Source of the DNA: Pipra filicauda | Lineage: Eukaryota; Chordata; Aves; Passeriformes; Pipridae | Reading direction: 5' to 3' | Assembly (NCBI RefSeq): GCF_003945595.2 | Contig: NW_024105087.1 | Coordinates: forward strand, 744,001-808,000 | Length of the DNA: 64,000 bases | Part shown: in pieces, positions 33,201-64,000 of the stretch | Position numbering within the stretch: the first letter of the stretch is position 1 | Layout: the number at the start of each line of letters is the position of its first letter | Notes under the pieces: model-generated | The model's input: the letters and a program-made list of their open reading frames with translations, nothing else | Told to the model about the DNA's origin: nothing | The model's database searches: none | Program-made: the position numbers and the translations under genes

Positions 33201-35090
33201 AGGATCTTTCAGCATATGTTGTTTTTCAGTTCTGCATTTCTTGATGAATGGTTTGTAGAGAAAGTAGGTTTTTAAGGCTTAAAATTTGATCCAGGGTGTG
33301 GACAGGAGAGCAGGACCCAGCACACCCAGTTCTACATTCAACTGTGTGAGCCACCAAGCTTCACTCTGTCTCAGTTTCTTGCTCTGTCCCATGGAAGTAG
33401 TTTGTTACTGATGGACTGGTTTTTGGGATCAAAGGTACTTGGCTACTTAAGGGCCTGAATTGGGGTTCCTTGGAGTCAACAACAGTGCCTTTCTAAAGCT
33501 GTACTGGTAACTAAGTAATAGTATCAGCTACTACGTTATGCTCAACCCAAAACTTCCAAAGAGCACCCACTTACAGCTTGACTCTTGTACCTGCATTCAA
33601 GAGCTTCAGTAAACTAACTGGCTTCCAGGAGCACTGAGCTCCAGCCATGATGGAGGATGGTAAAGCTGGCTAAATCTGCAAAAGATCATGCTGCCGAAAT
33701 CCCAGTTACTGAAGGCTTCTTTTGGTTGAAAAGTCTTTCCTGAGTTAGTATATGGTCACATAGCTCCAAAAATAAAAGCCAGGATAGTCCTCATTCAGGT
33801 GGATCCTTACATGCAGAACTACTAATGATGTACCATATACTATCTTTTTATCCAATTCTCCTTCTAGGATATTAGAAGACTCTATTAAGTAAACTAAATT
33901 GAACTTCCAGCTGTTGCTAATCTCAGCTCAAAAATATAATTAGCTAGGTCTGTGCGATCATGTGATGGGCCAGTGCTGAGCTAACTTGGGTATGTTTCTC
34001 ACAACGTTTCTAAACATGCCACAGTGTTAATAAGCACAGGATAACTGGTAACATGGGCTGGTACAACAAGGTGTCTATTGTCTGCTTGACTAAGGACACA
34101 GCAAACATTAGCTGGGTATCAGAGATGAGGAGAAAGAGAACTGCTTTGAAACAGTTATAAATATTCTGCCTTCTGAAAGGGCTGTTTGGGATGTTTCCTT
34201 GTGTTTGAATGACACCTCATTGCCATTTTAAGAAAACACCAAATGGAAGAGGGTCTCAGAGCCTTACAGCACATCCCGGCTGATGCAGTCTGCCCAAAGC
34301 TATGGCTGTCCAAGCGAGGCACTGCCAGAATATATGTCACCCATCAACAGGGCCAATGCCCTGCTCCATAGCAGACACAGAATTTCATACCATGATGAAA
34401 TCAATCCCTTGATTTCCAATGCTAATCATGGCACTTCTCAAACTGGAGCTATAGCTGCTTTCTCCCCTCCTTTTTTTTTTTTTTTTTTAGGTTGACCAAA
34501 CCATCTAAGAAAGGAGCAAGAGGGGACACAAATGAACAGAAGTGAGAATTTCTCAAAATCAAATCTTTTTTAATTCTACTATCGCTGGTTCTTCCATATC
34601 TTTACAAACAAGTTTCTGGATGTAGAATGCCTACTGAGACAACTAATATTATTAACTTTTTTTTACCCAGGTCAGACCAAAAAACACAAAAGACCATATT
34701 CTGCCCCATATTTGCAATTCCCATTGCACCACATATGCCCTGGAGAGCAAATCTACAACTTTGTGGAAGCATTAACGCCTTTTTGGTTAATTTTATGTTC
34801 AGATTTCTTTCTTCCTGCTCACATTACATAGTCCTACTCCCTACAGAGCAGGGCACAAAAGGTTTCTGGGAAACTGGGCTCTGCCTTTTCACAAAAGGAG
34901 GACAGATGTGCCCCGAAGCCCTCCTACACGATACCAACTGCTGTGCATACAACAGACCTGCTGGTTAATGATCTCGCCCATAAGTAATGTTTTAACCATA
35001 GAGTAGTTTTTGTTTGCTTCCAAAGCCACAAAGCCAAAGAGGAAGTGTAGGAGAACGTGGCAGGACAGCGGCCAGGAGCCTCATGACCTC
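24241..35090. other. Intergenic region upstream of SPP1, no gene seen
   Basis: About 10.8 kb with no convincing exon, RNA gene or large repeat. An 18-base T run lies at 34471-34488. In other amniotes the SPP1-flanking gene on this side is MEPE (ovocleidin-116 in chicken), whose large exon should be obvious; it is not present here. Any SPP1 enhancers in this interval cannot be recognised by eye. Confidence 0.55.
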
Positions 35091-35094
35091 ATCT

Positions 35095-35167
35095 TTTTCC
35101 GCCACATGGGGATTGGTGGCTGTGCTTGGGACAGGGTTTAAATTCCCCAAGGTCAGAGATGTCAGGC
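35095..35167 (+). promoter_or_regulatory. SPP1: SPP1 core promoter
   Basis: An inverted CCAAT box (ATTGG, 35112-35116) lies 20 bp upstream of a TATA-like TTTAAA (35137-35142). Mammalian SPP1 promoters are known to have an inverted CCAAT near -50 and a TTTAAA-type TATA near -27. Transcription would start at about 35165-35172. The start site is inferred. Confidence 0.65.
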
Positions 35168-35280
35168 AGTCAGGGGACAAGGGGAGAAAGACAGAGCTTC
35201 TGGGAGCCAACTGACTTGAGCTGCTGCTGGGATCACTAGGAGTGCTCTTGCTGCAGCTGACTCCTCCAGCACCAGAAAAG
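35168..35280 (+). other. SPP1: SPP1 exon 1, untranslated (predicted)
   Basis: It follows the TATA-like box by about 30 bp and ends AAAAG|GTAATT at 35280/35281. It has no useful ATG. The composition (CTGCTGCTGG, CAGCACCAG) resembles the known mammalian untranslated exon 1. The 5' end is approximate. Confidence 0.55.
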
Positions 35281-36535
35281 GTAATTTTTTTGCTTTTTCT
35301 ACCTGACTGTGCTAATCTGTCTGCAGCTTTAGTCAAGGAAACACTGAGCAGGAGATCTTTGAAAATTGCTTCACTGGGCAGGGACATTTGATGTTGCTCT
35401 GTGGAAAAAGGTGTGTTTTTATAGGAGCAAGGTTGCTTTAGCAATGCAAGGTATTATACATAATGACAATTTTAAACCTGCGTGCTTATAGATGTCAGGA
35501 GGAGGTTATTGAAAACTCTGCCACTGAATCATGTGCTGCAAACTCAAAGCTGGTGCTTGAACACAGAAAGCTTTCTCCCTCATGTAACCACTGCCTGGCA
35601 GTGTCCTTGTTTTTTCTGGCAGGCTCACAGTTTGTGCTGCACAATCCTGAATGGATGGGACACTCATCCTTCTCTGTGTAACTTGAAATTGCAATACCTC
35701 TAGTAGAGTGTCCTGTCTCAGGGCCAGCCTTACTAATGCATTTTCAATATGTCCTAAGTAGCCTTTTTTTCCTGCTATGATTTACCAAAGTTTTAAACGA
35801 CTCTTGTTCATCAGTGAATTGGTTTAATTTCTCAGGGATGTTCCATATCCTGGGAACTGGTCTGTAAGCACCAAAATTTACTGTAGCTCAGCACTCTCCT
35901 AATTTCAGCAGGAATTAGTCATTTATTAAATTGTTAAAACTGCAATGGAAGCAGATATTTCACGTTATCTCTTGTTTGGAAACACAGGTTATTTTGTTCA
36001 AACTTCTGGAGGGGGAAATAAAGGTCTGTCAATAAAAGCAGTTTATGTTCATATCACTTTACTCAGAAACTCGAGTTAATAACCCTGAAAACTAGTTTTA
36101 AAATAGCTGACAAGAGAATCCAAACTGAGTTGGCTTTATGCTGTCTCTTCTGAAAAAAAATACGTTAAAGGAATGAAGATAAACCAAAGCTGATATTGAG
36201 AACACTTTGGCTATCACAAAGCTTTTCCTTTGCCTGTGCAAGTCATTAGGTGACAGGATTCAGTTCACCTTCTCAATGTGGCCACTCTCACCAGCTGCTC
36301 AGCTCTTCTCAGAGCCTCTTAAAAATTATTGCAGCTTTTGAGTAGCTAAGTCATGACAAACCAGCTGGGTGTGCGGTGGTGATGGAGGACAAAAGACAAA
36401 AATTAGTATGTGCAGGTTGGATCCATAGCAGGGAGCTGTTCTCAGCACAGTGAAGTACACTGGGAAAAAGGAAAAACCTATGGCATTTTTGTGGTACTTT
36501 ACCTTGTTGACTCACTGTTCCAAAATATTTTCTAG

Positions 36536-36602
36536 GTAAAACATCACAATGAAGGTGGCAGTTCTGTGTTTATGCCTTATCAGCATCACCGCTGCATGGC
36601 CA
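36536..36602 (+). CDS. SPP1: SPP1 exon 2 (start codon, signal peptide)
   Basis: The acceptor TTTTCTAG precedes 13 nt of 5' UTR, then ATG at 36549 in context ATCACAATGA. It encodes 18 residues, the signal peptide plus Trp-Pro. The donor is CCA|GTGAGT. Confidence 0.9.
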
Positions 36603-39301
36603 GTGAGTAAATCACAAATGTGGATCACCAATCACTTGTATTATTTTCTTTGCATCTTAGTGAGAAATACTGATAAATGCTTTTTTCTTTTCTCCCTTCA
36701 AGGTGAGTAAATCCAAGCAGCATGCCATTTCTGCCAGCTCCGAAGAAAAATATGTAAGTTCCTTTTGTCTTTCTATTAATTATCTTTAATAAATACTTTT
36801 TGATTTTTTTTTTGTTTCTTCTAATACATATTTTCTGGTACTTGTTTTATGATTGTAGATGCTTGCAGGGCATGTCCTCACCTGGCTGTTAGGAGCCAGT
36901 TTCATAGACTTTTTCCTGTGTCTGGTGTCCTGGTTGAGGACTTTCATTAGTTCTATCTCTGGACCAGCACTGCAAACCTTTTGTCTTAATGAAAAATGTG
37001 TTAGTTTCCAGTTAAAAAGAGAAAAGGACCATAGCATGGCACAACTACTACAGCCCACATTTGTTAGTGTGGATCAGATGACAATATTTGGTGTTGGAAG
37101 AGCACTTTAATCCAATCCCCATGATTTTTTGGAGTGATGTAAGTGAACGGTATTAATTTTGTATATAGCTATTTGATTTATACTCCACTGCCAGCTGCTA
37201 CCCATGTAAAATCAATTCTTTGCTCTGAGAATCAACTACTGCACTTAGTTTAGAGTCTTCATGATGAGGGAGATAAATCACCCTTGGGAAAAGGACCCGA
37301 GAATTAGCAGAAACAATGATTGTTAGATATAACTCCAAATTCCACTCAACAAAAACAAGCTGGAGAAACTGACCTGAAATTCCTCAGGCTCTGCCAATGG
37401 CAGAGGCACATCTTCTATATTGTATTCTTTGGGTATAATGTTCATCATGGCTTGTTTCTGAGTCCTCTTCCTACTGCACTGAATAGCTGAGGGCACATCC
37501 TGTGCAAAAGGAGTATGTATTGCAGATGCCACCTCTGCCTGAAAACAGAGGTTGTGATGCAGGCAGCTTTGCCTGATGCTTTGTGGATTAACCTCCGTCT
37601 CCCCCCTTTATTTTCTCTCAAAGGACCCCAGGGGCCATCACTTGCACAGATATCACCATGACCGTGGGAATTCTCAGTCTTGGGAGAGTCAGCAGCACAC
37701 ACAGACTGACCTGGCATCACCTCAGCAGGTATGGGCAGCTAGCCGGAAGAGAAAGCAGGAGCATCTTTCCATGACAAGATGTACAAGTTAGGATTAAGTG
37801 CTTAAACAATAGTCAACACGCTAATCAGCTCTACTGTACGTGCCTTTTTGAACTAATAGGGAGTTTTATATTGCTTTCAGACCCTTTACTCTTCAGAAGA
37901 AAGCGTGGATGTCCCAGTGGAACCGGTAAGTGTTTTGAACGACACTATGTCAGTCGAGTGCTGCAGGGCAGCCAGTGTGTAGCAACACCAATTTTCCTCA
38001 TTCAAGTGCAGTTCTTGCAGTAGCATCTCTCCCTAAATAGCATCTCCTCCTTAGGCAGGGTGAGGTGAATTCAAAGACATGCCTGCACATAGCTCCCCAA
38101 AAGTGCATAAGCCCTGGGCTAGCAGGACAGATACTAGTCTGCACATCTCACATCTGTGTTCATTTGCCTGATGCATAATAAATGTTTTCCAGCACTTTCC
38201 TGATGTGTCAAGCAAAAGCCATGAAGATGTGAATGACAATGATGATGACGATAATGATTCCAATGACACGGATGAATCCGATGAGGTTGTCACGGGTTTT
38301 CCCACAGACATTCCAGTCACTGTACCATTCCCCCCATTCCCTTTCACCCGGGGAGACAACGCCGGCAGAGGCGACAGCGTGGCCTACAGGATGAGGGCAA
38401 AGGCCGCACTGGTGAAGTCTATCAAACTCCGCAAAGATGCAAAAAAGGTAAACAGCACTGAGCAGTGGTCCCCATGGTTTTGGAAATGGGTAGTGAACTT
38501 GAAGATGGACATGTTGTTTTATGGGAGTCAGCTTTGAGAAGAATCGGTGAGGGGAAAGTAGGCATGAGCGAAGCAATCTATTTTCCCTTGTCTGGATACC
38601 CCAAATCAGGGGCTGTTGATGGTGCCAAGGCAAGAGTGTAGCCTGCTGCTGCAAGATATGCAATACTGCAATGATGTACTCACACACATGAAATCTGAGG
38701 ACAGGATCAAATGTTAATTTCTCATAATGTGAAGGGTTCACATAACTCCACAAAAGTTAGTGTTTCCAGGCAGAGATTTACCATGCAAGCTTTGAGTGTC
38801 CCCTCAGCCTAAGCAGCTTTAGTGCAGTAGGGCAGCACTTGTTGATAGATAATTTCCCAGGAGTGACAGTGGCTCTTGTTTTGCTCTCTAACACAGGTCA
38901 TGTATGATGCCACTGTGGAAGATGAGAGCGATCTGGATGCAGACAGCCAGCGAGCAGGGTTCTCCCAGGAGGATTCTGCTTCCCGCCGCTCCCTGGAGAA
39001 GCATGCCATCAGTGTGGAATGGTCTGACAAGAGCCACGGGCAGGACAGCAGCGAGCTGGACAGCAATCAGCCTGACCGGAGCATGGAAAACGACAGCAGG
39101 CAGAAATTCGACAGGCATGAGGCAGAAGGCGATGACAGCAAGTCTGCTGTCAGAGGGGACAGCTTCCCGAGTGTGGAAAGCAGGGAAAGCCAGGTCCGCG
39201 TTTCAGCTGAGGTCTCTGACGATAACAGCAACCAAAAACTTGAGAGTGCTGAGGATTCTCAAGACCGCCACAGCATAGAAAATAACGAAGTCACCCTTTA
39301 A
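36549..39301 (+). CDS. SPP1: Osteopontin (secreted phosphoprotein 1)
   Basis: Six coding exons: 36549-36602, 36703-36753, 37624-37728, 37881-37925, 38193-38447 and 38897-39301, totalling 304 residues. All junctions are phase 0, the hallmark of the SCPP family. Order of elements: signal peptide (1-16, MKVAVLCLCLISITAA), SSEEKY phosphorylation site, His-rich segment (GHHLHRYHHD), second SSEE motif, Asp-rich tract (residues about 100-117, NDDDDNDSNDTDESDE), two RGD motifs at residues 138-140 and 144-146, then SVAYRMR at the position of the mammalian SVVYGLR integrin and thrombin site. The C-terminal region is Ser/Asp-rich and ends DRHSIENNEVTL. Osteopontin is a secreted, heavily phosphorylated ligand of alpha-v and other integrins that binds hydroxyapatite and acts in bone, eggshell and inflammation. 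No frame break is seen. Length is close to the roughly 260-315 residues usual for the family. Confidence 0.97.
36703..36753 (+). CDS. SPP1: SPP1 exon 3
   Basis: Seventeen codons, VSKSKQHAISASSEEKY, with the first SSEE kinase (FAM20C-type SxE) site. The first 11 bases repeat the first 11 bases of the preceding intron. The donor is TAT|GTAAGT. Confidence 0.9.
37624..37728 (+). CDS. SPP1: SPP1 exon 4, His-rich
   Basis: Thirty-five codons starting DPRGHHLHRYHHDRGNSQ. Six of the first fifteen residues are His. Chicken osteopontin has the same HHLHRYHHD core; mammals lack it. Borders are AAAG|GAC and CAG|GTATGG. Confidence 0.9.
37881..37925 (+). CDS. SPP1: SPP1 exon 5
   Basis: Fifteen codons, TLYSSEESVDVPVEP, containing the second SSEE phosphorylation motif. 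Acceptor TTTCAG, donor CCG|GTAAGT. Confidence 0.9.
38193..38447 (+). CDS. SPP1: SPP1 exon 6 (Asp tract and RGD motifs)
   Basis: Eighty-five codons. RGD codons are at 38349-38357 and 38367-38375, separated by NAG. The Asp/Asn tract precedes them and a basic segment (KSIKLRKDAKK) ends the exon. Acceptor TTCCAG, donor AAG|GTAAAC. Confidence 0.93.
38897..39301 (+). CDS. SPP1: SPP1 exon 7 (last)
   Basis: 134 codons plus TAA at 39299-39301. It is rich in Ser, Asp and Glu with many SxE sites, and the end DRHSIENNEVT is the conserved avian C-terminus. Confidence 0.93.
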   Translation, partial: VMYDATVEDESDLDADSQRAGFSQEDSASRRSLEKHAISVEWSDKSHGQDSSELDSNQPDRSMENDSRQKFDRHEAEGDDSKSAVRGDSFPSVESRESQVRVSAEVSDDNSNQKLESAEDSQDRHSIENNEVTL

Positions 39302-39565
39302 AAAGGGAGGCAAAAGTAACGTTTCCCTTCTTTTTCAATCCCGGGCTAATGGCAGCGGGGCGTAGCTTCATTTCAGGTCACTGTTCGCTAATGTAGTTCG
39401 CGTGGTGACTTTTCGGGTTCGGGGCGGTCCATGACCCAGTGGCCACCCCTGGGCCACCAGCAGAAGCTGCGGGACACACGGGGCGAGAGTCGCGCCGCTC
39501 TCTGCGCTGCCGGGCGGTGTCTTGCTCTGTAACGGGACTGAAATAAAACCACAAAACCCTGTACC
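39302..39565 (+). terminator. SPP1: SPP1 3' UTR and poly(A) signal
   Basis: A 3' UTR of about 260 bp with AATAAA at 39542-39547 and a GT-rich downstream element (GTTACTGTTTGCTGGGT). Cleavage is expected near 39560-39570, less than 0.4 kb upstream of the PKD2 start codon. Confidence 0.8.
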
Positions 39566-39964
39566 TGCGGGCTGCGTTACTGTTTGCTGGGTCGGGGCCG
39601 GGCGTGGGTAGCTTTAATACCTCTCCTTAAAACGATGTGAAACCGCTGCTTCCACCAAATTTAAGGAGTAAAACCCCTTCGTGGGGCCTCCTCCCGCTCT
39701 CACCGAGGGTGAGCGGCGACCGAGACCCACCCCCGGCCAGCCCCTGCCCCACTCCGCAGGGGCGGTCCGGGTCTGCCTGCCGCACGGCTCGCCTGGGCGC
39801 TTCCAGCCTTGGAGAGGGGAGGGAAGGGTGGGAGGAGTGCAGGAGGAGGAGGGCGGGAAGGAGGTCCCGGCCGCCGCTCCCGCCGGGAGCCAGGGCGACT
39901 ACATCTCCCTCCGTACCCCGGGCTTTCCGCCGGAGGGCGGGGAAGGGGCGGCGGCGGCGGGCCG

Positions 39965-63524
<23,560 letters not shown>

Positions 63525-64000
63525 GATTAACTTCGTCGGTGATTGCAAATGTTTCAGGTCAGTATTCAGCCAGCAAATACACTACACTGTTTCCAGCATG
63601 AGGTGATCATTCTGATCAGACCACTAAGGACAAGTTTCGCTGGTGGGCAAAAGTAAATATTCTCTTCGTAAGTCATTTTCCGACCTTTGTAAACCATGTG
63701 TCATGTTTGGGTTACCAGCAGTGAGACTGTCAGCCCTGGAAACAAAAATGCAGGAAACAGAATGGATATCAGGTGTGACAAAATCTACCGGGACAGAAAT
63801 TTGATTCCATACATGTATTAGGGGGAATACTTTCATGAGGGCTGCAAGCATCAGACAAAATAACGTCCTATGGGCAGCACTCTAAAATGAAAGGCTATGA
63901 GTCTTCTGCTTTCCCTTGGAAAATATGATTTTTAAATTATTTTAAAAGCAAATTTTAAAAGAAGATGGCATCAGTTTATTTTCTAAATCGTTATAACAGC
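63525..64000 (+). other. PKD2: PKD2 3' UTR, incomplete
   Basis: Continues to the window edge without an AATAAA, so the poly(A) site lies outside. An AT-rich stretch lies near 63925-63960. Confidence 0.7.

Noticed and set aside
34992..35444. 150-codon minus-strand frame
   Set aside because: Antisense to the SPP1 promoter and exon 1; no family signature.
38208..38753. 181-codon minus-strand frame
   Set aside because: Antisense to SPP1 exon 6; the acidic codons create an Ile/Val-rich shadow.

Overview
This is a vertebrate nuclear window, almost certainly from a bird. Several degraded CR1 LINEs are present with the avian-type 3' tail (ATTCTATG-like). The introns are short, osteopontin carries the avian double-RGD layout and a His-rich exon, and SPP1 lies immediately upstream of PKD2 on the same strand. 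The species cannot be fixed from sequence alone.

Layout, all genes on the + strand. (1) About 201-8107 is a tandem array of eight modules (alpha1-beta1-alpha2-beta2-alpha3-beta3-alpha4-gamma) arranged as roughly 2.1-kb alpha+beta dimers. Each full module carries two exon-like segments: a SUMO-interaction-like acidic exon (core SVVLLTSDDEEEP or SVVPLVNDDEEEP) and a copy of the first RING half-exon in which the zinc-binding CPIC has become SPTW or an unrelated sequence. (2) At 9488-10759 lie the last three exons of an RNF4-like RING E3 ligase: an acidic exon with a 21-bp minisatellite encoding TDVESEV heptads, then the two exons of an intact C3HC4 RING. The array is evidently built from copies of this gene's SIM exon + intron + RING-N exon + intron. 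(3) About 10.9-35.1 kb is intergenic, with no credible gene; it contains CR1 fragments, one nested CR1 insertion and one possible LTR. (4) SPP1 (osteopontin) has a predicted untranslated exon at about 35168-35280 and six coding exons at 36549-39301, all joined by phase-0 introns, for 304 residues. (5) PKD2 (polycystin-2) has all 15 coding exons at 39965-63524, open and phase-consistent, for 902 residues; its 3' UTR leaves the window.

SPP1 is a secreted phosphoprotein of bone and other matrices, and PKD2 is a TRPP cation channel of cilia and ER. Their adjacency is the conserved SCPP-cluster/PKD2 synteny. Only about 0.4 kb separates the SPP1 poly(A) signal from the PKD2 start codon, and that interval is a CpG-rich promoter.

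The most unusual element is the RNF4-like exon array. RNF4 is a SUMO-targeted ubiquitin ligase that recognises poly-SUMO through several SIMs. This locus has multiplied a SIM-like exon as a frame-preserving cassette (phase 0 in, phase 0 out) while the accompanying RING half-exons lost their cysteines. Parts of the array (about 3858-4050, 4440-4720, 5080-5222) look like low-quality assembly, so copy number and the frameshifts there are uncertain.
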